A stretch of DNA of 37,946 bases, from positions 155,182 to 193,127 of the forward strand of contig JAHDID010000006.1 of assembly GCA_020630975.1 (NCBI GenBank). The letters run 5' to 3'. Position 1 is the first letter of the stretch; every line of letters begins with the position of its first letter. Both the position numbers and the translations under genes were made by a program. The notes beneath the pieces were generated by a model. The model saw only the letters and a list, made by a program, of their open reading frames with translations. It did no database searches and was not told the origin of the DNA. Source of the DNA: Verrucomicrobiota bacterium (GTDB lineage Bacteria > Verrucomicrobiota > Verrucomicrobiia > Verrucomicrobiales > DEV007). This document shows, in pieces, positions 9,405 to 18,653 of this stretch.

Positions 9405-10277
9405 TTAAAGGCCCAAAGTTTCTCGCACATCGACTAACAAACGCTTCGAAGATTCTACTGGATTCGTAGCAACAGCTTCGAAGGTAGCCTCTGCAAAATC
9501 GAGCGAAAATGTAGCATAGGGCTCAACGCAACCCTTGATATCTAGTGAAAAATTGATACATCTTTGCAAAATCTCATCAAAATGACCGTGGTCTTGACCT
9601 GCTGCTGATTCGATCAGAATAAGCAAATGACGTGCCTCTGCCTCATCAAGCGTTTTACCATCCTCCATATCATAAATCTTTTCAGACAGCGCTTCTAAAA
9701 TAGTTTGAGATAATCCCATGTTTGGTGCATAGGCAATTGAGAGCTGAGGAAAACCACTCCCGTGGATCAACTTTTCTCCCAAAAAATTTTGAACCGATTT
9801 TTCTGAAATCCCATGCAGAGCCCGATATGCAGCACCAGAAATCTCATTTACACGGCTAGCAGTACGCCCCATTAACAATTCTGAATCTAGTGCAGAACCT
9901 GACAAAATATTAATACACTCGACTGAAAGCCCTCTGTGCTTGGCCTCAGCATACCTCCGAGCAACGTTTTCAGCAGCACTCAAATCGAGTTTCCGAATAA
10001 CTCTAAGCCTCCTAAACACGACAGGATCCGGTAATCCTGTAAGATTCGCCAATAATTGTTCTAAAAGTGGTTCTCCAATATCTGGAAGAACATCGTCCGC
10101 GATAGTGTCTGCGAAAACCGCCGATTTATCTGACAGCGCATTCACCAAAGGTTCATGAAGAGCTGGATCAAATAAGAGACCTGAAAAAAGCGCTTCCTTT
10201 ACAACTTTGACTCTTCCCCGACCTGTAGATTTAAGGGCGGTCAGACATTTTTCTTTAGGATCAACTATTGCAGACAT
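9405..10277 (-). CDS. Alpha-helical (HEAT-like) repeat protein of unknown function
   Basis: The 290-residue product is nearly all helical, with repeating amphipathic helices of 12-18 residues (for example EPLLEQLLANLTGLPDPVVF and AENVARRYAEAKHRG), the pattern of HEAT or ARM solenoids. It has no signal peptide or membrane segment, so it is probably cytoplasmic. The ATG at 10277 has one of the few good ribosome binding sites in the window (GAAGGA about 9 nt upstream). The gene stands alone between the kinase region and the cytochrome operon and is separated from the latter by 150 bp. Such scaffolds often mediate protein-protein contacts. No specific function can be given. Confidence 0.65.
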   Translation of the reverse strand: MSAIVDPKEKCLTALKSTGRGRVKVVKEALFSGLLFDPALHEPLVNALSDKSAVFADTIADDVLPDIGEPLLEQLLANLTGLPDPVVFRRLRVIRKLDLSAAENVARRYAEAKHRGLSVECINILSGSALDSELLMGRTASRVNEISGAAYRALHGISEKSVQNFLGEKLIHGSGFPQLSIAYAPNMGLSQTILEALSEKIYDMEDGKTLDEAEARHLLILIESAAGQDHGHFDEILQRCINFSLDIKGCVEPYATFSLDFAEATFEAVATNPVESSKRLLVDVRETLGL

Positions 10278-10427
10278 CTTATCTAATCCTTCTCACATCT
10301 AGCTCTTCACTTATAACATCTCTAGCGGATATGAATCAATTCCTGACTCCGTTCCCGTCCGGACTGACCAAACAACTTTCGTCGAACCGAAAATTACATA
10401 CAATGGCACATAGATATGCGACAACTT

Positions 10428-11891
10428 TCATTCTCTAGCAGATTCATAAAAGAATCCTTGTCGAATCTCAAGCTTATCCTTACTCAAAATGAATACATCC
10501 CCCTTAGCACTCCCAACCACTAGGTAATCACTACCAGACCGATTCACGACTTGAGTTGGTAGAAGGTCTAGGGATTGACTGGAGGCGCGATTGCCGTCGG
10601 GTTTCCACTTGGTGAGCACTCGGTTTCTACCGATGGAGTAGATCATGCCATCTTCGTCGTCGATAGTCGTGCCTAGCACGCCGGTGTGTCGGGTGTAGCG
10701 AGTTTCGGACTTTTCGTCGTGGGCTTTGATGGAGCGGCTGGGCCAACCGTCTTTCATGTCCCAGAGAACTAGTTTGCCGTCGTCTCCGCCGGACAAGAGC
10801 ACTTTGCTGTCGGCACGCCAGCTTAAGGAGTGGATCTGACTGTTGTGCTCAGATAGGGTGTAGGCGATACCGCCGGTGGCGACCTCCCACACGTAGATGG
10901 TGCCGTTGCGATCGCCGGAAGCTAACCACTTGCCATCTGGGCTGAAAGCGACAGCTGTGACCCAATCGGTATGCTTGTCGATTTCGTGGAGAAGAGCACC
11001 TGTATCCACGGAGTAAATTTTCACTCGCTTCAGCGGTGTGCCTACGCCGATATGTTTGTTGTCTGGACTGATGTCGGCGCTCAACACCACATCGTCCTCT
11101 TTAGCCAGTTTCTTTAGTAGCTTGCCAGAGACCACGTCGTAGAGAACCACACCGCCGAAGTAACCGCCGCCGCCACCAGCGGCCAACAGATAGCGTCCGT
11201 CTGGCGAAAAGCGTAGATCGTGTATCTCCTCTTCGGTGTAGGGTAGGTTGCCGAGATGCTGGAATTGACTGCTTGGCTCTGTGCGGCCGTAAATGGCGAT
11301 CTGATCGAGGCGGTTCACGGCTATCACATCGCTCCAGGGATTCACGGCTAGAGCCATGACAGGTAAAGGATTAAGCACCTGCGTCGCTGGGACTTCGGGG
11401 AGATTCGAGGGATAAATCGCCTCAGTAGGGCGATCGACCGTAGGACCATCCTCGCCCTTGGTGTAGCCAGACATCTCGCGTAGAAGAGACTTGCCACCTG
11501 GCTTATCGATCAGACCACCAGCGATCCACTCTTGGATCAGAGAGATCTCATCATCGGCGAGCTTTTCGCCTTCGTCCGGCATAGGCTTGACGCCTTCGGC
11601 ATGAGTGATCGCTAGGTATAGGGCGCTGGTATCGGGTAGCCCAGGCCGCACCACCTCGCCACCTGAGCTGCCCTTCATGACTGAGGCAAAGGAAGACAAA
11701 TCTAGACCGGCGCTTTGTTTACCGGCATTGTGACACTCAGTACACACGCTTTCGAATATAGGAGCAATGTGCTCCTGGTAATTGGGAGCTGCAAAAGCGC
11801 AGCCAATTAATGCCATGGAGAAGACAAGGAGTCGGGAGAAGAGGAGGCTTATAGCTGATTGCCCAAACCGACTGATACCAAAAATGTTCAT
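10428..11891 (-). CDS. Planctomycete-type cytochrome c / WD40 repeat protein
   Basis: Translation from the ATG at 11891 gives a signal peptide with the core [15 protein letters not shown] PSCyt1-type cytochrome domain follows at about residues 40-130 with one haem motif, CTECH. A seven-bladed WD40 propeller fills the rest, with phrases such as [20 protein letters not shown] and [20 protein letters not shown]. An in-frame TTG at 11903 would only add four residues. The gene starts 13 bp after the DUF1549/DUF1553 gene ends, so the two form an operon. Members of this PVC-specific group are exported and presumed to take part in periplasmic redox or protein-complex functions, but their biochemical role is not established. 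Confidence 0.9.
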   Translation of the reverse strand: MNIFGISRFGQSAISLLFSRLLVFSMALIGCAFAAPNYQEHIAPIFESVCTECHNAGKQSAGLDLSSFASVMKGSSGGEVVRPGLPDTSALYLAITHAEGVKPMPDEGEKLADDEISLIQEWIAGGLIDKPGGKSLLREMSGYTKGEDGPTVDRPTEAIYPSNLPEVPATQVLNPLPVMALAVNPWSDVIAVNRLDQIAIYGRTEPSSQFQHLGNLPYTEEEIHDLRFSPDGRYLLAAGGGGGYFGGVVLYDVVSGKLLKKLAKEDDVVLSADISPDNKHIGVGTPLKRVKIYSVDTGALLHEIDKHTDWVTAVAFSPDGKWLASGDRNGTIYVWEVATGGIAYTLSEHNSQIHSLSWRADSKVLLSGGDDGKLVLWDMKDGWPSRSIKAHDEKSETRYTRHTGVLGTTIDDEDGMIYSIGRNRVLTKWKPDGNRASSQSLDLLPTQVVNRSGSDYLVVGSAKGDVFILSKDKLEIRQGFFYESARE

Positions 11892-11904
11892 AAAATCTCT
11901 CAAA

Positions 11905-14130
11905 CTAGTGGTTGAACATAAACTCGGAGGAATTCAGGATACCCCAGAGCACTCCATGTAGGTAATTTTTGATGATACCGGTATGCCCGGTGTTGGGAAA
12001 GTCAGCCAGGATAGCGGTTAGCTCCTCTTCGGTTGGTTTACGGCAGAGGCCTCGGATGTAGAGTTGTTCTATGATCGCAGCTTTGTCATCTGGATACTGG
12101 CGCTGCAGCTCTGGGACGATCGACTGATTGCGAGACAACGCGTAATCAATCGTTCCCCCGTTGATCATGTGTAGCGCTTGCGAAAGCTGAGTATCGTAGC
12201 TCGTTTCAGATACATTCACACTACCGCGGGGAGCTTGGCCGAAGGTGCTGTAAAAGTATTCATTATAATTATCCCCCTTTCCTCCCTGGAATAGATCTAT
12301 CGCTTTAGTCTTATCCGAACGACGGATGCGTGGGGTATGGCCCATGGCGATGTTGATACAATCAAAGAGCACATCCGCCCTCGGTCGACGCAGCTGGGCG
12401 TGGGAGAAAAACTCGTTATCGCGCTGGTTACTCTCGTTAGTAGCAGCCGATAGTTGGTAGGTAGATGAGTTGCAAATATCGCGAGCCAGATTGCGTATGC
12501 TGTACTGATGGTCTACAGCAAACCTCCTACCCAACTCCTCGAGTAGCGGCTCATTACTAGGAGGATTGCTGATGCGGACATCATCCACTGGCTCTACGAT
12601 ACCTCGGCCAAAGAAGTGCAACCACACGCGGTCGGCCATGTGCCGCCGAAACAGACGATTATCGGCATCTGTGAGCCAGTCGGCCAACACCCGGCGAGGA
12701 TCTTTTCCTGTGACGTCCGGAGCCACCTGGCCGAGAAATTGGTGAGGCATTTCCCGATCGTCGAGCAGGTGTTTGGCCAAAGGAGCCTCGATATCGTAGG
12801 AGAATAAATTCTCTGCGACTTCCCTACCACGCTTACGTTTCAGCCCAGTGAAGAATGAGGTCCAGCCGTAATAATCATCCATCGTCCAGCGATCGAAGGG
12901 GTGGTTGTGACACTCGGCACAACCGGTGCGAATACCTAATGTGACCTGCGCCACATCCATACCGACCACATGAGCTGGCTTAGGCCCCTGGGTGAGCATA
13001 TTGAAGAAATTCGACGGCGGGTTACGCATATTCGATCCGGAAGAGGTGAGCAGCTCATGAAAGATCTCACCCACCGAGCGATCTTCGATAAATTGGTCGC
13101 GTAGCCAGTGAAAATACACCCAGCCAGCCTTGGGCGCGAAACCACCACCGACATTGGTATCGGTATTTAGCCGCAGCCATTCGCCCCACTTAGCAGTCCA
13201 TAGTTCGGCGAAGTCTTCACGTGCGATCAGCTCATCGATTTTCTTGGCACGCTTGTCGGGCTCGGTCGATGTGGTAAAGGCGTGGTATTCCTCCACTGTC
13301 GGCAACTCCCCTACTAGATCGATGGTGACACGGCGCAGAAAGTCCTCGTCGGAGCTCAGCTCAGAGGGATGAATACGCAGCTTTTGCAGTTTGGCGTAAA
13401 CCAGCTCATCGATGTAGTTATTGGCTTTAGGTGGGTTCCACGAAAACTCAGCATCGTCCCCTGGCAGTACAAATACTTCAGAACCCTGGGTAAATCGAGC
13501 AAAGCGGGCAAACACGTGCGCACCACCTGCCCGCGCAGCCTGCACTTTGCCTCCTTTTTCAGATATCTGCACGACACCATCATTACTCGACATATAGAGG
13601 CACCAGCGCGTCACATCGCGAGTCGACCCATCGGAGTAGCTGGCGATCACCTTGGTCTGCGCCGTCTGGCTTGGATCACCCAGCTCGATCACCTCCGGCT
13701 CCATACGAATCCCTGTCACCTCGGGAGTCGCCTCTTCATCTCGTGGGGCACCAGCCGCTATCCAGTCGTAAATGATCTGATACGCCTCCGAGTCCTCATC
13801 GAAACACATCTTGCCGGAGTGCGGCACATTGTCGATCGCTTTCTCCAATAACAAGCTCCGCTCCGGAGCCGCTACATTGATACGGCGTCCAAACTGCTCC
13901 TCAGTTAGTCGATAGTAATCGCCTTCAGGATCGTAGCCAAAAAGCGAGAGCATAAAGCCATCTTTACCCCTAGCTGCACCGTGGCAGTCGCCTGCGTTAC
14001 AGCCAGCGCTCATAAAGACGGGGAGGACGTCGTTCTTGAAACTGGGTGTTATTTTAGGGGAGGAGTGGAGGAGGGGGGAGGAGAGGAGGCTTAGGCATAT
14101 GATCCCCACTAAATTACTTCTATCCTGCAT
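11905..14130 (-). CDS. DUF1549/DUF1553 protein with cytochrome-type and Ig-like domains
   Basis: The ATG at 14130 is preferred because it begins the signal peptide (VGIICLSLLSSPLLHSS) and avoids overlap with the preceding gene; an in-frame start at 14178 exists. Domains in order: a planctomycete cytochrome-like N-terminal region with a CNAGDCH haem-type motif near residue 45; a bacterial Ig-like domain at about 135-225 (VIASYSDGSTRDVT); DUF1549 at about 240-440 with a CAECHNHPFDRWT motif; and DUF1553 at about 485-735 (NRLFRRHMADRVWLHFFGRG, LRRPRADVL). This is the standard partner of DUF1501 proteins in Planctomycetota and Verrucomicrobiota. It is exported. Its reaction is unknown. Confidence 0.93.
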   Translation of the reverse strand: MQDRSNLVGIICLSLLSSPLLHSSPKITPSFKNDVLPVFMSAGCNAGDCHGAARGKDGFMLSLFGYDPEGDYYRLTEEQFGRRINVAAPERSLLLEKAIDNVPHSGKMCFDEDSEAYQIIYDWIAAGAPRDEEATPEVTGIRMEPEVIELGDPSQTAQTKVIASYSDGSTRDVTRWCLYMSSNDGVVQISEKGGKVQAARAGGAHVFARFARFTQGSEVFVLPGDDAEFSWNPPKANNYIDELVYAKLQKLRIHPSELSSDEDFLRRVTIDLVGELPTVEEYHAFTTSTEPDKRAKKIDELIAREDFAELWTAKWGEWLRLNTDTNVGGGFAPKAGWVYFHWLRDQFIEDRSVGEIFHELLTSSGSNMRNPPSNFFNMLTQGPKPAHVVGMDVAQVTLGIRTGCAECHNHPFDRWTMDDYYGWTSFFTGLKRKRGREVAENLFSYDIEAPLAKHLLDDREMPHQFLGQVAPDVTGKDPRRVLADWLTDADNRLFRRHMADRVWLHFFGRGIVEPVDDVRISNPPSNEPLLEELGRRFAVDHQYSIRNLARDICNSSTYQLSAATNESNQRDNEFFSHAQLRRPRADVLFDCINIAMGHTPRIRRSDKTKAIDLFQGGKGDNYNEYFYSTFGQAPRGSVNVSETSYDTQLSQALHMINGGTIDYALSRNQSIVPELQRQYPDDKAAIIEQLYIRGLCRKPTEEELTAILADFPNTGHTGIIKNYLHGVLWGILNSSEFMFNH

Positions 14131-14562
14131 AATATTTCTATTTCTTGTCGGTAGAAATTGTCCATTTTTCTGAATCACGAATCATTGCGACTAGCATGCT
14201 AATCACTTCATCGTATTCTTTGTAAATACTAGCAGCAACCTCTCGTTCCATATATTCACACTCCACAGCGTATTGCAGCCAAACTTGTGTCTCCGCTGCT
14301 TCCGCCTCTGAGTCTGAAAGTTTGCTGCGAAAATGAGCCTCATACCTTCTTTTCCTCCATGCCTCTGCAATATTGGCGCTCACAGAGCGGGACGATCTTC
14401 GCACCTGATCGGTAAGCGAATAAGTCTCTTCTTTAGGAAAACTTTTTGAGTAACGAAAAAGTTCCATCGACACCGCGAACGCTTTCTTAAACACTTCGAG
14501 TTCTGTATGCTTTGTGACCATATCAAGCCTCCTCCACTCGCTACTCCTCCCCTCCTCCACTC
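14063..14562. repeat. 14-bp inverted purine/pyrimidine repeats flanking the four-helix-bundle gene
   Basis: GAGTGGAGGAGGGG at 14063-14076 is the exact reverse complement of the sequence at 14549-14562. The pair bounds a 500-bp segment that contains the four-helix-bundle gene and little else. The left copy codes for part of the DUF1549 signal peptide and the right copy for the last residues of the PPC-domain protein. Both lie in wider purine-rich (minus strand: pyrimidine-rich) tracts, so low complexity may explain the match. Confidence 0.4.
14138..14521 (-). CDS. Four-helix bundle protein (S23 / 23S rRNA intervening-sequence family)
   Basis: The 127-residue product matches the free-standing four-helix bundle proteins related to those encoded in 23S rRNA intervening sequences. 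It opens with an ELEVFKKAFAVSMELF helix, then SLTDQVRRSSRSVSANIAEAW, the hallmark segment of the family, then two further helices. The ATG at 14521 is chosen because a strong GGAGG lies 7-8 nt upstream; the frame continues to 14560 without a better start. The gene begins inside the 3' region of the PPC-domain gene and ends 7 bp before the DUF1549 start, so it is embedded in the cytochrome operon. It has no signal peptide, unlike its exported neighbours, which suggests a later insertion. Its molecular role is unknown. Confidence 0.88.
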   Translation of the reverse strand: MVTKHTELEVFKKAFAVSMELFRYSKSFPKEETYSLTDQVRRSSRSVSANIAEAWRKRRYEAHFRSKLSDSEAEAAETQVWLQYAVECEYMEREVAASIYKEYDEVISMLVAMIRDSEKWTISTDKK

Positions 14563-17156
14563 AAACGCCTTTCCTCATCCACCCTCAAAACACCATTCCC
14601 AGTCACCTGCGTCACCTGCTGCCCCTTGTCGGAGATTGTTACTTCGCAGCGGATATCTTTATATTGACCGAGTAGACAGTCCCTAGTGACTTTTATAGGG
14701 AATGATACCGATGTATCGGCGGGCTGGATCTTGACTTCTCCAGCCTGCTCTACACCTGGCGGCAGGCCGACAAGCTTCGCTGTTGCTGTGCTTGGGAGAG
14801 GTTTTAGCGTTTTGATAGTGGCTTCGATTCGGCCTGTTTTTTGGCGTTCGATGGCTGTTCGTGCCAGGCTGAGCTCTAGGTAGGGATCGGCTACCTCTAC
14901 CCATACCGGTGGGGATGCGACATAGTGGTAGCCAGTAGCTGTCTGCAGATAGGCTTCTCTTTCCTTTGATCCCGTGTAGTGAAGATCCTCGTGCAGGGTT
15001 AGTGATACCGGAAACTTGCCTAGCCCGGCACTTTGATTAGCCGCGATGGTGTAGGTCACCTTGGTCTCCCCGGAGGGGATGGATAGTGGTGGTGCGCCGC
15101 TCACGTGAGTCGGTAACCAAGCAGCTTGCAGGCGCAACTCGTGATCGTAGCCGAGGCGCTCGATCTCGACTTCTAGTTCGAGCTGAGCATTGCGGACTAG
15201 AGGGATCTTTGGCTCTACCACTTTGATTCGGAAAGGAGCTGCTGGCACGACGGATAGCGCACACTGCCGCGTCATATAAAATTGATCGATAAAACCACCA
15301 CGCGCTCCTTTGGCCATTGAGTTTCGATGAAAACCGCCGACAAAATCAACACCGGGGTCAGTCGGGCGTAGGGAAATATCGATCAGACCAGTCCATGGCT
15401 TAGCATCGGCATCGGCCTGCACGATGAGCTGCAGACTGCGACTACCGACTTTGGTCGGGCCACAGAAAAGCGACACCCCAGGTGGCAGGCCTTCAGCGAC
15501 GACCTCTAGTTCACCTTGATACTTATTTCCCTGCACTTGGATGTACTCAAAGCGCCGTTCGATGGTATTGCCGATCGGCACCACGAAGCTATCACGCTTG
15601 CGTCCATCCTCGCGGTAGTCTTGGTAGGATTTGATAAAGGTCCGATCTACGAAGGGCTGAAACTCGACCCTATAGGCATAGTCGGGGCCATACATACGCT
15701 GACTATCTGAGATACCGATGAAGTACTCGCCATCTTTATCCGGCTCGAACATCACGATGGGGTCGAGATTCTCACGCGTCGACCACTTGCCACCGACACT
15801 CTGGTCTCGATCGCGAAAGTAAGAGTCCTCTGCCTCGATATTAATACGACTCCCCAATCCGTCAGCGGCTTTGATGACCAGCTGAGCATCGATCGGTGAG
15901 CCCAGTGTGGCGGCGTAGGTAGTCACACGATAGCGCTCGCCAGCCCGTGCGTAGAAACGAAACCAATCCTGCTGCCCCTCGCTATCGATGATACCATTGA
16001 ATGCAATCGGCAGTTCACCCTGGTACACCTGCGCCTTGTCCAGGGTGCTGTGATCGCTGCCATCTTCCAATACATTATCGAAATCCGCGACCTGCACTAG
16101 ATTCGCCCCTACCGCGGGCTGATCACTAGGCGCCCAATACTCGACCATTGACTCTTCAAAGGCGCCCACCTCCTCGGGCAAAACGATCTGATGCTGAATG
16201 TCTCCGCTAGGATCTCCGATCAATCGTGTCGATAGCGTGGTGCCTGCCCTTCCCCCGAGCGGATAGCACACAGTAGGCTTAGCCCCACTGGTAAAATGTG
16301 CCACGTAGTGCATGTGATGCGACTCCATATCCATCGCCTCGCGGATGTGGATGTAGTAGGTCCCTGTCTCCGGCGCCATCAGGCTCAACCACGGGTCTTG
16401 CCCGCCCATCACCGAGTCATCATTGAAAGCGATTTGCTTTCGCTGCGAATCATAAACCCGCAGCGCCAAATCATGATCGCGGAGCTTAAAGCCCATCACA
16501 TCTGCCCAAATCTCGACCGTGAGTCGATGCCCTTTTACCAACTCCACTTTGAAGAATTCATTATCCACCACATTGTAGCTGGGCATGTAGCCATACACTG
16601 TCGTGCCCAGCTCGATCGACTGTGCATGATCGAAATCGTCGTTGATATTTTCCGCCTTATCCAGCCACCAGTGATCCTCGGCCACTACCTGATAGGGGGT
16701 GATCCAAAAACTACTCATCTCGGATAAAGTCTCATCCGTCTGCACGCGGAATAGATGTCTACCTGTCGGGCAATCTTTGGCCACCCGCAGTTTCACTTTC
16801 GCACAGTGCCCAGGGCCGATCTGCTGCATCTGCCCCGTACAGCCATCGGCATACCACTCGGAGACAGGCTCCGAGCCAATGAACTCGATACCCTCTCGGT
16901 AAAACAAAAAATCCTCGATCTGATACAGACGAGTGCCAAATAGCAGCACCTCGACCTCAGTCCCCTGCTGAGCGACTTTCGGCTCGATATGCCCATAGGT
17001 GGGCCCTGGACGAAGCGGAGGCTCTTTAGCCATACTAGGCCACACCGGTGCCAGCAAAACAATCAGTAGCGGTATATGCCAAAATCGCGGCAACCTATAC
17101 CCAAGAAAACCGAAAGATCGGGATCTTCCACCACCTGATATACCTCTCCACACCAT
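14541..17156 (-). CDS. Exported PPC-domain (pre-peptidase C-terminal) protein
   Basis: The 871-residue product has a signal segment at about residues 28-43 (IPLLIVLLAPVWPSMA). An IPT-like or Ig-like domain follows, starting with a Pro/Gly-rich stretch (PGPTYGHIEPKVAQQGTEVEV). Two PPC domains follow at about 175-285 and 385-495, recognisable by YVVDNEFFKVELVKGHRLTVE and IDSEGQQDWFRFYARAGERY and their closing YYIHIRE and YFIGISD strands. The remainder is beta-rich, with further Ig-like modules. Such proteins accompany DUF1501 and DUF1549 proteins in PVC bacteria and are exported. The start codon directly abuts the 21-bp-period repeat array at 17157-17213, with no Shine-Dalgarno sequence. Confidence 0.85.
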   Translation of the reverse strand: MVWRGISGGGRSRSFGFLGYRLPRFWHIPLLIVLLAPVWPSMAKEPPLRPGPTYGHIEPKVAQQGTEVEVLLFGTRLYQIEDFLFYREGIEFIGSEPVSEWYADGCTGQMQQIGPGHCAKVKLRVAKDCPTGRHLFRVQTDETLSEMSSFWITPYQVVAEDHWWLDKAENINDDFDHAQSIELGTTVYGYMPSYNVVDNEFFKVELVKGHRLTVEIWADVMGFKLRDHDLALRVYDSQRKQIAFNDDSVMGGQDPWLSLMAPETGTYYIHIREAMDMESHHMHYVAHFTSGAKPTVCYPLGGRAGTTLSTRLIGDPSGDIQHQIVLPEEVGAFEESMVEYWAPSDQPAVGANLVQVADFDNVLEDGSDHSTLDKAQVYQGELPIAFNGIIDSEGQQDWFRFYARAGERYRVTTYAATLGSPIDAQLVIKAADGLGSRINIEAEDSYFRDRDQSVGGKWSTRENLDPIVMFEPDKDGEYFIGISDSQRMYGPDYAYRVEFQPFVDRTFIKSYQDYREDGRKRDSFVVPIGNTIERRFEYIQVQGNKYQGELEVVAEGLPPGVSLFCGPTKVGSRSLQLIVQADADAKPWTGLIDISLRPTDPGVDFVGGFHRNSMAKGARGGFIDQFYMTRQCALSVVPAAPFRIKVVEPKIPLVRNAQLELEVEIERLGYDHELRLQAAWLPTHVSGAPPLSIPSGETKVTYTIAANQSAGLGKFPVSLTLHEDLHYTGSKEREAYLQTATGYHYVASPPVWVEVADPYLELSLARTAIERQKTGRIEATIKTLKPLPSTATAKLVGLPPGVEQAGEVKIQPADTSVSFPIKVTRDCLLGQYKDIRCEVTISDKGQQVTQVTGNGVLRVDEERRLSGGGEE

Positions 17157-17213
17157 TGTACCCTATTGAATAAAAATTGTACCCTATTCAATCTTTTCTG
17201 TACCCTATTGAAT
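17157..17213 (-). repeat. Three direct repeats of TGTACCCTATTSAAT with a 21-bp period
   Basis: Copies lie at 17157-17171, 17178-17192 and 17199-17213, each 15 bp followed by a 6-bp variable spacer. They fill the gap between the DUF1501 stop and the PPC-domain ATG, and the last copy touches that ATG. In the transcript they read ATTSAATAGGGTACA. The same unit with the same 21-bp period occurs at 34074-34109, also just after a stop codon and in the same orientation relative to transcription. Confidence 0.9.
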
Positions 17214-17217
17214 TAGG

Positions 17218-18555
17218 CTAAGCGATCAGATCCAGCACCGGTTTGCCCCCATCGATGATCTCCATAGGGCGTGAGCCATCGGCCATCAGCTCTTTATCTG
17301 AGTTGATACCGATCAGCTTGTAGATGGTCGAGTGCAGATCAGCCAGTGGCACCCCATCGGTCGCCACCTCGGAGGAGGTGATATCTGAGTCGCCGTAAAA
17401 TAGCCCGCGCTTCAGTCCGCCGCCTGCCATACCTATAGAAAAGACTCGGGACCAGTGGTCGCGCCCGGCTACGTTATTTACCTTGGGAGTGCGGCCCATC
17501 TCGGAGACCACCCACACGAGGGTATTATCGAGCAAACCACGCTCGTCGAGATCGTTAATCAGAGTGGCATAGGCTTTATCAAAAGCCGGCATCTGCTCCT
17601 CAAAACCGCGTTTGATATTCTGGTGGTGATCCCAGCCTGCGTAGTCGAGCGAAATGAACCGAGCCCCAGCCTCGACCAAGCGACGAGCTAGTAGCATGCG
17701 CATACCTGCCTGACCGCCAAATTGCCCGAAAGATCCTAGACCATAGCGCTTCTTGATCTCATCACTCTCCTGCGATAGGTCGAATGCCTCACGCACCGAC
17801 TCGGAGCTGATCATCTCGTAAGCCTGCTGGTAGTAGGCATCCATGGTATCTAGCGGAGCGGAGCTGGCCTCCAGCTTGCGGAACTGGCCATTGATCAGCT
17901 CGCGGACTCGCTGGCGCGCCTCAAACTGAGCCACATCCAGCCCATTGGGTAGCACCATATCCTTTACCTGAAAGTGCCCACTGGCAGGATCTGCCCCTGT
18001 GGTAAATGGACCATACTGGGTGCTCAGGTAGCCAGTCTCGCCTTTGCTACTACCGATTTTGATGTAGTTCGGCAAGGCACCTCGGCGCTCGTACTCGTGG
18101 TTTACCACTGTGCCGATGGTCGGGTGCTTCAGCGCTGGGCTAGACTCGTAGCCACGCATGATGTGATAGTCGGCCAGACCGTGATCGGGCACTGCACCGA
18201 CTACCGAGCGCACCACAGTGAGCTTGTCGGCTATCTTCGCCGTCTCGGGCATCATCTCGCCCAGCACGATGCCTGGGATCGGCGTCTTATTCACGCCGAA
18301 TGGCCCGCGATACTCTAGCGGTGCATCGGGCTTGGGATTCCAACTCTCCTGAGCAGCCACTCCACCTGGAAGGCGGATCTGGATGACGCTCCGAGCTGTG
18401 CCCTCGACACTCTCGTATTGTTTTTGAGCCGCCTCCACTTTCAGCATCTGGCCCAGCGATAGGCCGAGCGTGCCGATAGAGCCTAGGCGCAGGGCATCGC
18501 GCCGGGTGTGGAGACTTCTACGATATCCGTGACAACCAAAACTTGAGCGCTTCAT
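17218..18555 (-). CDS. DUF1501 family exported protein
   Basis: The 445-residue product has the twin-arginine-like leader TRRDALRLGSIGTLGLSLGQM at about residues 17-37, typical of the family. The DUF1501 body follows, with its conserved phrases: GGVAAQESWNPKPDAP near residue 65, PIPGIVLGEMMPETAKIADKL, GADPASGHFQ, and WVVSEMGRTPKVN with the downstream GRDHWSR. The family is related in fold to sulfatase/alkaline-phosphatase-like proteins, but its reaction is not known. The ATG at 18555 has an AGGA 4-5 nt upstream. It is the first gene of the operon that continues with the PPC, four-helix-bundle, DUF1549/1553 and cytochrome/WD40 genes. Confidence 0.93.
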   Translation of the reverse strand: MKRSSFGCHGYRRSLHTRRDALRLGSIGTLGLSLGQMLKVEAAQKQYESVEGTARSVIQIRLPGGVAAQESWNPKPDAPLEYRGPFGVNKTPIPGIVLGEMMPETAKIADKLTVVRSVVGAVPDHGLADYHIMRGYESSPALKHPTIGTVVNHEYERRGALPNYIKIGSSKGETGYLSTQYGPFTTGADPASGHFQVKDMVLPNGLDVAQFEARQRVRELINGQFRKLEASSAPLDTMDAYYQQAYEMISSESVREAFDLSQESDEIKKRYGLGSFGQFGGQAGMRMLLARRLVEAGARFISLDYAGWDHHQNIKRGFEEQMPAFDKAYATLINDLDERGLLDNTLVWVVSEMGRTPKVNNVAGRDHWSRVFSIGMAGGGLKRGLFYGDSDITSSEVATDGVPLADLHSTIYKLIGINSDKELMADGSRPMEIIDGGKPVLDLIA

Positions 18556-18653
18556 AACTTCCTAAGACCACTGCGGTAAATAAAGCTTACCTGAATGATC
18601 TAGGAAGTCATTGGCGCATTTCTTCTCGGAATCGGTCGCTAAGGTACTCGGCT

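Noticed and set aside
17113-17130. AGATCGGGATCTTCC palindrome resembling the hairpin at 37777
   Set aside because: It lies in the coding start of the PPC-domain gene and shares only the short palindromic core, not the rest of the 55-bp unit.
17157-17213. CRISPR array
   Set aside because: Repeats are 15 bp with 6-bp spacers, only three copies, and no cas genes are nearby.
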